Of a DNA stretch of 64,000 bases, positions 52,181 through 61,194 are shown piece after piece. Where the stretch lies: assembly GCF_014678725.1 (NCBI RefSeq), contig NZ_CP061497.1:2868001-2932000 (forward strand), read 5' to 3'. Origin of the DNA: Thermomonas sp. XSG. Lineage in GTDB: Bacteria; Pseudomonadota; Gammaproteobacteria; Xanthomonadales; Xanthomonadaceae. How positions within the stretch are numbered: position 1 is the stretch's first letter; each line of letters starts with the position of its first letter. The notes under the pieces were generated by a model. The model did no database searches. It was not told where the DNA came from and saw nothing but the letters and a program-made list of their open reading frames with translations. A program made the translations under genes and the position numbers.

Positions 52181-53266
52181 ATGTCACGCGCCTACAACTT
52201 CAGCCCCGGCCCCGCGATGCTGCCGGAACCCGTGTTGCGCCAGGCGCAGGCCACGATGCTGGAGTTCGGCGACTGCGGCGCGTCGATCCTCGAGATCAGC
52301 CACCGCGGCCCGGAGTTCATCAAGGTGGCGCAACAGGCCGAGGCCGACCTGCGCACCCTGCTGGCGATCCCCGACGACTACGCGGTGATCTTCACCGCCG
52401 GCGGCGCGACCACGGTGCAGGCGCTGCTGCCGCTGAACTTCGCCGCGCCCGGCCAGCCTTGCGACTACGTGGTCAGCGGCCACTGGGGCAAGACCGCGCT
52501 CAAGCAGGCGGCGCACTGCGTGAACGCCCGCACCGCCGCCAGCAGCGAAGCCGGCGGATTCCGCGACGTGCCGGCGCGCGCCGACTGGCAGCTTTCGCCC
52601 GACGCGGCCTACGTCCACGTCACCGCCAACGAGACCATCCACGGGGTGGAGTGGCGCGACATTCCGGCTGCCGGCAACGCGCCGCTGATCGCCGACTTCA
52701 GCTCCTCCATCGCTTCGGAACCGCTGGACGTGTCGAAGTTCGGCGCTATCTACGCCGGCGCGCAGAAAAACCTGGGTCCGGTTGGCATCAGCGTGCTGAT
52801 CGTGCGCCGCGACCTGCTGGAGCGCAGCGGCCAGCCGCGCGCGCCGATCTTCGACTACGCCGCGCAGGCGAAAGCCGATTCGATGCTCAACACCCCGCCG
52901 AGCTGGAACTGGTACGTGCTGGGCCTGACCGTGAAGTGGATGCTGGACGAAGGTGGCGTGGCCGAGTTCGCCCGTCGCAGCGCGCGCAAGGCGGCGGCGC
53001 TGTATGCCGCCATCGACGGCTCCGGCGGCTATTACCGCAACGAGGTGGCGCCGGGCGCGCGTTCGCGCATGAACGTGCCGTTCTTCCTGCACGATCCGGC
53101 GCTGGACAAGGTCTTCCTCGACGAAGCCAAGCAGGCGGGATTGGTAGCGCTGAAGGGCCACCGCGTGCTCGGGGGCATGCGCGCATCGCTCTACAACGCC
53201 ATGCCGGAAGCCGGCGTGCAGGCACTGGTCGATTTCATGCGGGAGTTCCAGCAGGCCCATGGCTAA
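52181..53266 (+). CDS. serC: Phosphoserine aminotransferase
   Basis: The 361-residue PLP enzyme has the opening [19 protein letters not shown], the substrate block NETIHGVEW, the PLP-Lys region [20 protein letters not shown] and [12 protein letters not shown]. It converts 3-phosphohydroxypyruvate to phosphoserine in serine synthesis and also acts in pyridoxal phosphate synthesis. ATG 52181 is directly before the family start. It overlaps pheA by eight bases and heads serC-pheA-hisC-aroA. Confidence 0.95.
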   Translation: MSRAYNFSPGPAMLPEPVLRQAQATMLEFGDCGASILEISHRGPEFIKVAQQAEADLRTLLAIPDDYAVIFTAGGATTVQALLPLNFAAPGQPCDYVVSGHWGKTALKQAAHCVNARTAASSEAGGFRDVPARADWQLSPDAAYVHVTANETIHGVEWRDIPAAGNAPLIADFSSSIASEPLDVSKFGAIYAGAQKNLGPVGISVLIVRRDLLERSGQPRAPIFDYAAQAKADSMLNTPPSWNWYVLGLTVKWMLDEGGVAEFARRSARKAAALYAAIDGSGGYYRNEVAPGARSRMNVPFFLHDPALDKVFLDEAKQAGLVALKGHRVLGGMRASLYNAMPEAGVQALVDFMREFQQAHG

Positions 53267-54443
53267 GAAAACCCCGACCACGACGAAAGCCACCTCGAAG
53301 AGGGGTGCGCAGAAGCCCGCGGAAAAGCCCCCGGAAAGGACCGCGAAGAAGGCTGTTGCCGAGCCCAAGCTCGACCTGGCCCAGGTACGCGCGCAGATCG
53401 ACGGCATCGACCTGCAGATCCAGCAGCTGATCGCCGAGCGTGCCAACTGGGCGCACCAGGTCGGCAGGGCCAAGGGCAAGCTGGCGGCCGCGGTGGATTA
53501 CTACCGTCCCGAGCGCGAGGCGCAGGTGCTGCGGCGGGTGGTAGATCGCAATGACGGCCCGCTGGCCGACGACGTGCTGGTACGGCTGTTCCGCGAGGTG
53601 ATGTCTGCCTGCCTGGCCCAGCAGGAGCCTTTGAAGATCGGCTACCTCGGCCCGGAGGGCACCTTCAGCCAGCAAGCGGTCTACAAGCACTTCGGCCATT
53701 CCGCGCACGGCCTGCCGCTGGGCAGCATCGAGGAGGTGTTCCAGGAGGTCGCCAATGGCAGCGCCGACTTCGGCGTGGTGCCGGTGGAAAACTCCGGGCA
53801 GGGCACCATCCAGGTGACCCTGGACCTGTTCCTGACCTCGCCGCTGCGCATCTGCGGCGAGGTGGAGCTGCGCGTGCACCAGTACCTGCTGTCGCGCAGC
53901 GGGCGGCTGGAGGACGTGGAACGCATCTTCGGCCACCCGCAGGCGTTGGCGCAGGCCGGCGGCTGGTTGCGCACCAACCTGCCGGGGGTCGAGAAGATCC
54001 CCACCTCCAGCAATGCCGAGGGCGCGCGGCGTGCGCGCAACGCCGACGATTCGGCAGCCATCGCCGGCGAGTCCGCGGCGGTGGTGTACGGCCTGCGCAA
54101 GATCGCCGGCCCGATCGAGGACCGCAGCGACAACACCACCCGCTTCCTCGTGATCGGCCGGCAGGCGTTCCCGCCGTCGGGAAATGACCGCACCTCGCTG
54201 CTGGTGTTCATCCGCGACCGCCCCGGTGCGCTGTACGGCGTGCTGGAGCCGCTGGCCCGCCGCGGCATCAGCATGAACCGGATCGAATCGCGGCCCGAGC
54301 ACGGCCACAAGTGGCAGTACGCGTTCTTCATCGACGTGGCCGGCCACTGCGAGGAGTCGCCGCTGAAGGACGCGCTGGCGGAAATCAACGCCGCCGGCGA
54401 CGAAGTGCGCGTACTGGGTTCCTATCCGGTGGCCATCCTCTGA
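53259..54443 (+). CDS. pheA: Bifunctional chorismate mutase/prephenate dehydratase
   Basis: The 394-residue protein has a Lys/Pro/Thr-rich N-terminal extension (about 35 residues), a chorismate mutase AroQ domain (about 36-125, [20 protein letters not shown]), a prephenate dehydratase domain ([38 protein letters not shown], and [10 protein letters not shown]) and an ACT regulatory domain ([26 protein letters not shown]) that should sense phenylalanine. It makes phenylpyruvate from chorismate. It overlaps serC by eight bases. The extension is basic and resembles the DksA and phasin tails. Confidence 0.94.
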   Translation: MAKKTPTTTKATSKRGAQKPAEKPPERTAKKAVAEPKLDLAQVRAQIDGIDLQIQQLIAERANWAHQVGRAKGKLAAAVDYYRPEREAQVLRRVVDRNDGPLADDVLVRLFREVMSACLAQQEPLKIGYLGPEGTFSQQAVYKHFGHSAHGLPLGSIEEVFQEVANGSADFGVVPVENSGQGTIQVTLDLFLTSPLRICGEVELRVHQYLLSRSGRLEDVERIFGHPQALAQAGGWLRTNLPGVEKIPTSSNAEGARRARNADDSAAIAGESAAVVYGLRKIAGPIEDRSDNTTRFLVIGRQAFPPSGNDRTSLLVFIRDRPGALYGVLEPLARRGISMNRIESRPEHGHKWQYAFFIDVAGHCEESPLKDALAEINAAGDEVRVLGSYPVAIL

Positions 54444-54444
54444 G

Positions 54445-55557
54445 ATGATCGACTTCGCTTCGCTCGCCAACGCCGGCATCCGCGCGCTGCGCGCCTACGA
54501 TCCCGGCCATGACCTCGTCGCGCTGCGCCGCGCCGCGCCGCGGCCGTTGCTGGAGCTGGGCTCCAACGAGAACCCCCACGGCGCCAGTCCGCTGGCGGTC
54601 CGCGCTGCCATCGCCGCGCTGGACGGCGCGCACGTGTATCCCGATCCGCTGGGCGGCGACCTGAAACGCGCGTTGGCCGACATGCACGGCGTCGGCACCG
54701 AGGGCATCCTGCTGGGCAATGGCTCGCACGAACTGCTGATGCAGTTCGCGCAGGTGTTCGCCGGGCCGGGCGACGAGGTGGTGGCTTCGCAATATGGGTT
54801 TGCCGTGTATGCGCTGGCCGCGCAGGCCGCGGGCGCCACGCTGCGGCTGGCGCCGGCGTTGCCGCGCGACCACACGATGCCGCGCGGCCATGATCTCGAA
54901 GCGCTGTGCGCGGCGATCACGCCGCGCACCCGGCTGGTGTACCTCGCCAACCCCAACAATCCCACCGGCACCTGGTATTCCGCTGCGGACTTCGAGGCCT
55001 TTCTCGTGGACGTGCCGGCGCAGGTGCTGGTGGTCGTGGACGAGGCGTATGCGGAATTCGTCGATGCGCCGGATTGCGCCAGCGCGCTGCCGCTGCTGGC
55101 GAAGCATCCGAACCTGGTCGTCACCCGCACCTTCAGCAAGGCGCATGCGCTGGCGGGGCTGCGGGTGGGCTACGCGCTGGCGCACCCGGACTGCATCGCG
55201 GTGATGGAGCGGGTGCGCGAGAGCTTCAATGTCAACGCGCCGGGGCTGGCAGCGGCGCAGGCGTCGCTGGCCGACGCCGCCCATCTTGCCGCCTCGCTGG
55301 AGGCCAACCGCGAACAGCGGCAGGCGCTGGCCGGCGCGCTGCGCGCGCGCGGGCTGGCGGTGTCGCCCTCGCAGACCAACTTCCTGCTGGTCGAATTCGG
55401 CGATGGCACCGCGTGCGTGGAGGCGGCACTGCTGGCGCGCGGGGTGATCCTGCGGCCGATGGGCGGCTACGGGCTGGGCGACTGCCTGCGCATCACCGTG
55501 GGCACGGAGAGCGACAACGCGCGGCTGCTGGCCGCGCTGGACGAGGTGCTGGCGTGA
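54445..55557 (+). CDS. hisC: Histidinol-phosphate/aromatic aminotransferase
   Basis: The 370-residue PLP enzyme has LLELGSNENPHGASPLAVRA, YLANPNNPTGTW, DEAYAEFVDAP and TRTFSKAHALAGLRVGYALA, whose Lys binds PLP. It is a HisC-type transaminase. Its position between pheA and aroA suggests that it also, or mainly, transaminates aromatic 2-oxo acids such as phenylpyruvate; a dedicated his operon copy may exist elsewhere. Its ATG follows the pheA stop by one base, and its stop overlaps aroA (GTGA). Confidence 0.9.
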   Translation: MIDFASLANAGIRALRAYDPGHDLVALRRAAPRPLLELGSNENPHGASPLAVRAAIAALDGAHVYPDPLGGDLKRALADMHGVGTEGILLGNGSHELLMQFAQVFAGPGDEVVASQYGFAVYALAAQAAGATLRLAPALPRDHTMPRGHDLEALCAAITPRTRLVYLANPNNPTGTWYSAADFEAFLVDVPAQVLVVVDEAYAEFVDAPDCASALPLLAKHPNLVVTRTFSKAHALAGLRVGYALAHPDCIAVMERVRESFNVNAPGLAAAQASLADAAHLAASLEANREQRQALAGALRARGLAVSPSQTNFLLVEFGDGTACVEAALLARGVILRPMGGYGLGDCLRITVGTESDNARLLAALDEVLA

Positions 55558-56882
55558 GTGCGGCGAAGGATTGGGTGGCGCGGACGGGCGCGCCGCTGCG
55601 TGGGACGCTGGCGATTCCCGGCGACAAGTCGATCAGCCACCGGGCGGTGATGTTCGCCGCGCTAGCCGACGGCGTTTCCACGATTGATGGCTTTCTGGAA
55701 GGCGAGGACACCCGCGCCACTGCGGCGATCTTCGCGCGCATGGGCGTGCGCATCGAGACGCCATCGCCGTCGCGACGGATCGTGCACGGCGTCGGCATCG
55801 ACGGCCTGCGGGCGCCGGACGGCCCGCTGGACTGCGGCAACGCCGGCACCGGCATGCGCCTGCTGGCGGGCCTGCTGGCGGCGCAGCGGTTCGATTCGGT
55901 GCTGGTCGGCGATGCTTCGCTGTCGAAGCGCCCGATGCGGCGCGTGACCGTGCCGCTGGCGGAGATGGGCGCGCGCATCGATACCGGAGAGGGCGGCACG
56001 CCGCCGCTGCGCATCCACGGTGGCCAGCCACTGGTCGGCACCGACCACGCGCTGGAAGTGGCCAGTGCGCAGGTGAAGTCGGCGCTGCTGCTGGCCGGGC
56101 TGTACGCCGCTGGCGAGACCGTGGTGCGCGAGCCGCACCCCACCCGCGACTACACCGAGCGGATGCTCTCCGCTTTCGGCGTGGACATCACGTTCTCGCC
56201 CGGCTTCGCCCGCCTGCGCGGCGGCCAGCGCCTGCAGGCCACTGACGTGGCGGTGCCGGCGGACTTCTCCTCGGCGGCGTTCTTCCTGGTCGCCGCCAGC
56301 ATCGTGCCGGGCTCCGAATTGCGCCTGCGGCAGGTGGGGTTGAACCCGCGCCGGACCGGGCTTCTGCAGGTGCTGCGGATGATGGGCGCGGACATCTGCG
56401 AAGAACATGCCGCCATACACGGTGGCGAACCGGTGGCCGACCTGGTGGTGCGGCATGCGCCGCTGCGCGGCATCGAGGTGCCCGAGGCGCTGGTGCCGGA
56501 CATGATCGACGAGTTCCCGGCGCTGTTCATCGCCGCGGCCTGCGCCGAGGGCCCCACCGTGGTGCGCGGTGCGGGGGAGCTGCGGGTCAAGGAATCCGAC
56601 CGGCTCGCGGTGATGGCGGCCGGCCTGCGCACGCTGGGCCGGCGCGTGGATGAAACCGCGGATGGCGCCACCCTCCATCCGGGCCCGCTGGGCGGCGGCA
56701 CGATCGAAAGCCACGATGACCACCGCATCGCCATGGCCTTCGCGGTGGCTGGGCAGATGGCCGCCGGCGAAGTGCGGATCCACGATGTTGCGACCGTGGC
56801 GACGTCTTTCCCCGGCTTCGACGCGCTGGCGCGCGAGGCGGGCTTCGGGCTGGAGGATGGCGCAGGCGGGCAGGGCCGGTAA
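55554..56882 (+). CDS. aroA: 3-phosphoshikimate 1-carboxyvinyltransferase (EPSP synthase)
   Basis: The 442-residue enzyme has the substrate block GTLAIPGDKSISHRAVMFAA, LDCGNAGTGMRLLAGLLA, SAQVKSALLLAGLYA, ELRVKESDRLAVMAAGL and TIESHDDHRIAMAFAVAG. It joins shikimate-3-phosphate with phosphoenolpyruvate. The start is GTG at 55554, coupled to the hisC stop. In many relatives cmk and rpsA follow aroA; here the operon ends and the next genes are on the minus strand. The DGPLDCGNAGTGMR region is of class I type. Confidence 0.94.
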   Translation: MSAAKDWVARTGAPLRGTLAIPGDKSISHRAVMFAALADGVSTIDGFLEGEDTRATAAIFARMGVRIETPSPSRRIVHGVGIDGLRAPDGPLDCGNAGTGMRLLAGLLAAQRFDSVLVGDASLSKRPMRRVTVPLAEMGARIDTGEGGTPPLRIHGGQPLVGTDHALEVASAQVKSALLLAGLYAAGETVVREPHPTRDYTERMLSAFGVDITFSPGFARLRGGQRLQATDVAVPADFSSAAFFLVAASIVPGSELRLRQVGLNPRRTGLLQVLRMMGADICEEHAAIHGGEPVADLVVRHAPLRGIEVPEALVPDMIDEFPALFIAAACAEGPTVVRGAGELRVKESDRLAVMAAGLRTLGRRVDETADGATLHPGPLGGGTIESHDDHRIAMAFAVAGQMAAGEVRIHDVATVATSFPGFDALAREAGFGLEDGAGGQGR

Positions 56883-56925
56883 AAAAAACGGCGTCCCGGC
56901 AGCCGCTATGGCGACGGGGACGCCT
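56882..56925 (-). terminator. Terminator of the gntR-ABC operon (minus strand)
   Basis: Read on the minus strand, GGCGTCCCC and GGGACGCC form an eight-base stem followed by G and eight T. It lies about 55 bases after the last DUF2884-like gene. In the plus direction there is no T tract, so it does not serve aroA well. Confidence 0.85.
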
Positions 56926-56977
56926 CGGGGGAGGGTGCGGGCGCGGCCGCTCGAACGCGGCGCGCGCCCGTCAGGGT

Positions 56978-57670
56978 TCAGTTGCTGGTGATCGCGATGC
57001 CCTTGCCCTTGGCATCCTTGCCGCAGTTGTCGATGTCTTCCTGGGTCATCGTCGCGTAGGGCTTGAACGCGGGCAGGCTAGCGGCCAGCGACTGCTGGCT
57101 CGCCAGCAGCGGCGGCAGCTGGGCGCACAGCTTCAGCGCCTCGGCTTCGATCTTCTTGCCTTCCGCCTCCATCCGAGCCTCGAACTCCTTCTCGGCCTGA
57201 TCGCCGCCGAAGATCACCCCGAACACGCCGCCCAGCGCCTTGCCGGCCAGATCCGCGCCCTGCGAACCGATCGCCATGCCGGCATCGGCGATGCCCAGCA
57301 CCTGGTTGCGGTAGGTGAGTAATTGCTGGCGCTGCGTGGCGTTGGTTTCGATCGTCTTGCCCTCGACCAGCAGCTCGCCTTGCGGGCTGATTTCGGCCTT
57401 CGGCAGCTGGCTGTCGGCGTTGCCGAAGCGCTTGCCATTGATGTTGATGTTGATGTCGCCGTTGATGCTCAGGTTGCCTGCGTGCAATTCCTTGCGCGCC
57501 TCGGCAAGCGCTTGGTCGACCTGGCGGCCGATGAAACCCTTGCCGGCATTGCCGGACGCCGCAGGCGGTGCAGGCGGCGACGGTGGTGCGGGTGGGGCGG
57601 GGGGCTGGCTGCACGCCAGCAGCGGCAGGCTGGCGACAACCACGGAGGCCAGCAGGGAAACATGCTTCAT
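56978..57670 (-). CDS. Exported DUF2884-like lipoprotein
   Basis: The 230-residue protein has a lipoprotein signal (ASLPLLACSQ, likely Cys20), a Pro-rich linker, and a domain that resembles DUF2884/YggN: QLPKAEISPQGELLVEGKTI followed by QRQQLLTYRNQVLGIADAG, a membrane-prone Gly-rich helix, and the C-terminal LPAFKPYATMTQEDIDNC. Two Cys in the C-terminal half may pair. It is a paralogue of the next gene upstream and is the last gene of the unit, thirteen bases away. Function unknown; an envelope component tied to the ABC transporter is inferred. Confidence 0.78.
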   Translation of the reverse strand: MKHVSLLASVVVASLPLLACSQPPAPPAPPSPPAPPAASGNAGKGFIGRQVDQALAEARKELHAGNLSINGDINININGKRFGNADSQLPKAEISPQGELLVEGKTIETNATQRQQLLTYRNQVLGIADAGMAIGSQGADLAGKALGGVFGVIFGGDQAEKEFEARMEAEGKKIEAEALKLCAQLPPLLASQQSLAASLPAFKPYATMTQEDIDNCGKDAKGKGIAITSN

Positions 57671-57683
57671 GGGGTGCTCCGGG

Positions 57684-58352
57684 TCAGAGGCTGGCGAATT
57701 CGCGGCGGACGCTGTTCTCGCAGTCGGCCACGTCCTCGCGTTCCAGGGTGGCGTAAGGGCGGAACTGCGGCAGGCTGGTGGCAAGCCGCTGCTGCGAGTC
57801 CATCACCCGCGGCAGCATCCGGCAGATGCCACGCACGCCGGGCTCCACCTGTTCGCGCACGGTGCGCTCGATGCGCCGCTCCAGGCTCCCGCTCATGGCG
57901 CTGAACATCAGGCTCACCCAGGACCGGTCGACCGCGTCCAGCGCCGCTTCCGCGCTGGTCTGGCCGATGTCGATGCCGGCCTTGGCGATTTCCACCACCA
58001 GACCGCGGTACGCCAGCAGCTGGCGGCGCTGGCTGGCGTCGATCACCTGCCGCTTGCCGTCGATCAGCAGGTCTCCCTGCGGGGTGATGGCTGCCGCCAC
58101 CCGGTCCGCATCGTGTTGCCTGGTCTTGCGCTGCTTGCCGAACTGCAGGCTGTCCTGCAGCTGCAGGTCGCCGGTGTCCAGGTCCTGCTTGGCCTTGGCC
58201 AGTTCGGCCCGGACTTCCTTGCGGGCGTCGCCCAGTTCGCGGCGGATCTCGGCGGTGATGCCGGTGTCCGCGCTGCGGGGCGGCTGGGCCTGCGCTGCCA
58301 GCGGCAGCAGCAGGGCCAGGGCGGCGATGGGAAGGATGCGCTTGGTATGCAT
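57684..58352 (-). CDS. Exported DUF2884-like protein
   Basis: The 222-residue protein has a cleavable signal peptide (LPIAALALLLPLAAQAQ), a charged coiled-coil segment (ARKEVRAELAKAKQDLDTG), and the same domain as its neighbour: AAAITPQGDLLIDGKRQVID, QRRQLLAYRGLVVEIAKAG, and LPQFRPYATLEREDVADCEN at the end. No lipobox Cys, so it is probably soluble periplasmic, in contrast to its lipidated paralogue. It follows the ABC permease gene by 26 bases. Confidence 0.78.
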   Translation of the reverse strand: MHTKRILPIAALALLLPLAAQAQPPRSADTGITAEIRRELGDARKEVRAELAKAKQDLDTGDLQLQDSLQFGKQRKTRQHDADRVAAAITPQGDLLIDGKRQVIDASQRRQLLAYRGLVVEIAKAGIDIGQTSAEAALDAVDRSWVSLMFSAMSGSLERRIERTVREQVEPGVRGICRMLPRVMDSQQRLATSLPQFRPYATLEREDVADCENSVRREFASL

Positions 58353-58378
58353 GGTCTCGTTCCTTGCGGAAGGGAGGG

Positions 58379-59434
58379 TCAGTTGTCGTCGCGCCAGCGG
58401 CGCAGGCGGACGGCGGCGGCGATCATGGCGATGCCCGCGCCGGCGCCGATCCACAGCTGCGGCGTGGCTAGTGCCGAATACAGCGCCTTGAGCAGCACGA
58501 GGTGGTTGCCGAGTTCCTTGACCTGCAGGCCGCCCATGTCCATCACGGTGAACCAGGTGCCCGGGAACACGCCGCCCAGCAGGTGCGCCACCACGTTCTT
58601 CCAGAACCAGCTGCTGTCCAGGTTGAACACGTTCATCAGGTCGAACCAGCTGATGAACACGCCGGCGAACACCGGGATCATGATCGCCCACAGGAACGGC
58701 TTGCTCTTCGACCAGGCCGAGCACAGCAGCAGCCAGCCGGCGCTGGGCAGGGCCCACAGCGCGTATACCGGGATCGCCGCCAGCGCCACGCCGGCGTTGG
58801 CCAGCAGGTTGTCGGGGCTCCACAGCAGCACGAACGGGTTGCCGTGGTGCAGCAGCACGAACACGCTCAGGACCAGCAGGAAGGCGACCATGCAGGCAAT
58901 GCCCACCGCGATCGCCAGCGTCGGCGCCACCACCAGCGCGCTCAGCGCCTTCGACAGCACGGTGTCGCGGTCGGACACCGGCAGCGACTTCCAGAACAGC
59001 ACGCTGCGGTCCTTGCGTTCGTCGTACAGGCTGCCCAGGCAGTAGAAGAACACCACGAAGCCCAGCACCAGCAGGGGCCAGAACATCGCCGAGGCGGTGC
59101 TGAGGCTGATGCCGTCGGCGAGTTTCTGCACGTCGTCCGGCGACATCTGCTCGGTGATCAGGTTCAGGTCCAGGCCGTTGATCATCACCTGGCCGTTGAC
59201 CTTCAGCCCGGAGACGGCCTCCCGGCGCATCGCCACTTCACCGAAAATCAGCGCCATCAGGGTCAGCAGCAGTGAAATGCCGCCCGCCCAGATCGGGGCC
59301 CAGAAGAAGCCGCCCTTGTGCTCCCAGAATTCGCGGCGCAGCAGCAGCTTCAGCTTGTGGGTGGGGTGCGGCGGGGTGCGGGGCACGCTGGATTTGGCGA
59401 CATCCATGCCCGCGGCGTCGATGGCGGCGTTCAT
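58379..59434 (-). CDS. ABC-2 type transporter permease
   Basis: The 351-residue membrane protein has an N-terminal cytoplasmic segment (RREFWEHKGGFFWAPIWAGG), then a first helix, a periplasmic loop, and five more helices with YCLGSLYDERKDRSVLFWKS between the second and third, the coupling region of ABC-2 exporters. It should form an exporter with the ATPase encoded just upstream, with which it overlaps by four bases. The substrate is unknown; small peptide or lipid is plausible from the operon's other genes. Confidence 0.87.
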   Translation of the reverse strand: MNAAIDAAGMDVAKSSVPRTPPHPTHKLKLLLRREFWEHKGGFFWAPIWAGGISLLLTLMALIFGEVAMRREAVSGLKVNGQVMINGLDLNLITEQMSPDDVQKLADGISLSTASAMFWPLLVLGFVVFFYCLGSLYDERKDRSVLFWKSLPVSDRDTVLSKALSALVVAPTLAIAVGIACMVAFLLVLSVFVLLHHGNPFVLLWSPDNLLANAGVALAAIPVYALWALPSAGWLLLCSAWSKSKPFLWAIMIPVFAGVFISWFDLMNVFNLDSSWFWKNVVAHLLGGVFPGTWFTVMDMGGLQVKELGNHLVLLKALYSALATPQLWIGAGAGIAMIAAAVRLRRWRDDN

Positions 59435-60294
59435 GCGTAGGTTCCTTTCATGGTGGCGACGAACAGGTCGGCCAGGCCGGGGGTGCGGGTCTCGCCCAGT
59501 TCGCCGAGTCGGGCGCGGTCGGCGCCGTCGAACAGCATCACGGTCTTGCCGAACGGCAGCGCGCGTTCATCGATGGGCTTGAGGGCGCGCGCGGCGTCCT
59601 GCTTGCCGGCATCCACCAGCACCTCGGTGTAGCGCTCGCCCAGCGATTCCATCGGCGTGTCCAGCGCGATCCTGCCGTCGCGGATGAACATCACGTCAGT
59701 GAGGATGTGTTCGATCTCCTCGACCTGATGGGTGGTGACCAGGATGGTCTTGTCCTCATCGAAATAGTCCTCCAGCAGGCGCTGGTAGAACTGCTTGCGG
59801 TAGAGGATGTCCAAGCCGAGGGTGGGTTCGTCCAGGACCAGCAGGCGGGCGTCGATGGCCATCACCAGCGCCAGGTGCAACTGCACGATCATGCCCTTGG
59901 ACATCTCGCGGACCTTCAGGCCCGGCTTGAGCTGGGTGCCTTCGAGGAAGCGCCGGCACTTTGCGGCGTCGAAGCGCGGATGCACGCCTGCGACGAACTC
60001 GATGGCCTGGGCCACGGTGATCCAGCGCGGCAGCACGGCGACGTCGGCGATGAAGCAGACCTCGTTCATTAGCTCATCGCGCTGGGTGCGCGGGTCCTTG
60101 CCCAGCACCTTCAGGTCGCCGTCGAACGGAATCAGGCCGAGGATCGCCTTGAGTGCGGTGGTCTTGCCGGCGCCATTGGGACCGATCAGGCCGACGATGC
60201 GGCCGGAGGGGATGTCGAACGCGGTGTTGTCCAGCGCCAGCTTGTTCTTGTACGCCTTGCGCAGGCCGCGGGCGGAAACGACGGGAGTGGTCAT
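59431..60294 (-). CDS. ABC transporter ATP-binding protein
   Basis: The 287-residue ATPase has Walker A GLIGPNGAGKTTALKAILGL, a Q-loop region, signature-like VREMSKGMIVQLHLALVMAI (LSGGQ is MSKGM here, as in YtrB/BcrA-type exporters), Walker B RLLVLDEPTLGLDILYRKQF and the switch His in VTTHQVEEIEH. The C-terminal extension is typical of ABC-2 partners. Start ATG 60294 is preferred; a GTG at 60306 overlapping the gntR stop (GTGA) is an alternative. Confidence 0.9.
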   Translation of the reverse strand: MTTPVVSARGLRKAYKNKLALDNTAFDIPSGRIVGLIGPNGAGKTTALKAILGLIPFDGDLKVLGKDPRTQRDELMNEVCFIADVAVLPRWITVAQAIEFVAGVHPRFDAAKCRRFLEGTQLKPGLKVREMSKGMIVQLHLALVMAIDARLLVLDEPTLGLDILYRKQFYQRLLEDYFDEDKTILVTTHQVEEIEHILTDVMFIRDGRIALDTPMESLGERYTEVLVDAGKQDAARALKPIDERALPFGKTVMLFDGADRARLGELGETRTPGLADLFVATMKGTYA

Positions 60295-60302
60295 GACGGT
60301 AC

Positions 60303-60674
60303 TCACTTGGGTGCCCACTTCTGCTGCGGATCCAGCAGCTCCTGGATGCTCAGGCCGAGGCGCTGGATGCGTTCCATGACCAGCGGCCATTCCTCGCGCA
60401 GGAAACGCTCGCGTTCGCTCTGCAGCAGGCGCGCATTGGCGCCTTCGGTGACGTACATGCCCAGTCCCCTTCGTTTCTCGACGAGTTGTTCGTCCGCGAG
60501 CTCCTGGTAGGCGCGCGAGACGGTGATTGGATTCAGCTGGTACTCGGCCGCCACCTGGCGGACCGAGGGCAGCGCATCGCCCGGCTTGAGTACCCCGTCG
60601 AGCATCATCGCGACGACGCGGTCCTTCAGCTGGCGGTAGATCGGAGCGCTATCGCTCCATTCGACGGCAACCAT
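60303..60674 (-). CDS. GntR family transcriptional regulator, YtrA subfamily
   Basis: The 123-residue protein has a GntR winged helix at residues about 10-78 (PIYRQLKDRVVAMMLDGVLK, LPSVRQVAAEYQLNP, SRAYQELADEQLVEKRRGLG) and only a short C-terminal dimerisation helix, which defines the YtrA subfamily. YtrA-type regulators sit with, and repress, ABC transporter operons. Xanthomonas HpaR1 belongs to this subfamily and may be an orthologue, but I cannot test that. It lies three bases after the small exported-protein gene and just before the ABC genes. Confidence 0.88.
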   Translation of the reverse strand: MVAVEWSDSAPIYRQLKDRVVAMMLDGVLKPGDALPSVRQVAAEYQLNPITVSRAYQELADEQLVEKRRGLGMYVTEGANARLLQSERERFLREEWPLVMERIQRLGLSIQELLDPQQKWAPK

Positions 60675-60677
60675 GAT

Positions 60678-60941
60678 TCAGCCCTGCGGCAGGAAGAAGG
60701 AAAAGAACGGCATCCGTACCGAGTGATAGGACCGCCGGGTCATCCGGCGGTCGCTGCTCGCCGCCACCGCCGCGGCCTGTTCGGCGGCGACCGTTGCGCT
60801 GGCGGGGGTGGAGGCGATGGCGGCGATCGACGTCTCGGCGGGAGAGGCCTGTTCGATCGGGGCGCCGGCCAGCACGGCAAGGGTCAGCAGCGCACTGCAG
60901 GCCATTGCCGCGTTGAGGGAGTTGTGGAGCTTGCGGTTCAT
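60678..60941 (-). CDS. Small exported protein at the head of the gntR-ABC operon
   Basis: The 87-residue product has a basic start and hydrophobic segment (MNRKLHNSLNAAMACSALLT, then LAVLAGAPIEQA), an Ala/Ser/Thr-rich middle and a distinctive end with RRMTRRSYHSVRMPFF and then SFFLPQG. I recognise no domain. The ATG at 60941 has CAGGA upstream. The promoter and inverted repeat at 60971-61007 lie directly before it, making it the first gene of the operon. It could be a substrate, a signal or a membrane partner of the ABC exporter. Confidence 0.65.
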   Translation of the reverse strand: MNRKLHNSLNAAMACSALLTLAVLAGAPIEQASPAETSIAAIASTPASATVAAEQAAAVAASSDRRMTRRSYHSVRMPFFSFFLPQG

Positions 60942-60970
60942 GGTGAACGTCCTGCTCTGGGGGTTCGGTG

Positions 60971-61007
60971 TTGTAGGCAACTATAACACTACAAAATCCC
61001 ACGTCAA
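60971..61007 (-). promoter_or_regulatory. Sigma70 promoter with inverted-repeat operator, gntR-ABC operon
   Basis: On the minus strand, TTGACG (61007-61002) and TATAGT (60985-60980) are 16 bases apart. The arms TTGTAG (60971-60976) and CTACAA (60989-60994) form an inverted repeat that spans the -10 box and the spacer. This is where a YtrA-type repressor would be expected to block RNA polymerase. Confidence 0.7.
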
Positions 61008-61194
61008 GCACCGGATGACCCAACTGAAGTCATAGTGGCGCGCCGCCCCTGCGACGCCCCGCGGCGGGGCGCCTGAACCCGCGCTTGCGGGATCCGGACG
61101 CAGGATTGCCGGTTGCCGCAGTGCAAACGACAATAGGTCGCTGCACTTTCCTGCATGCGGCTTCTCGCGGCAGGTCACCATGGAGATGGTCACG

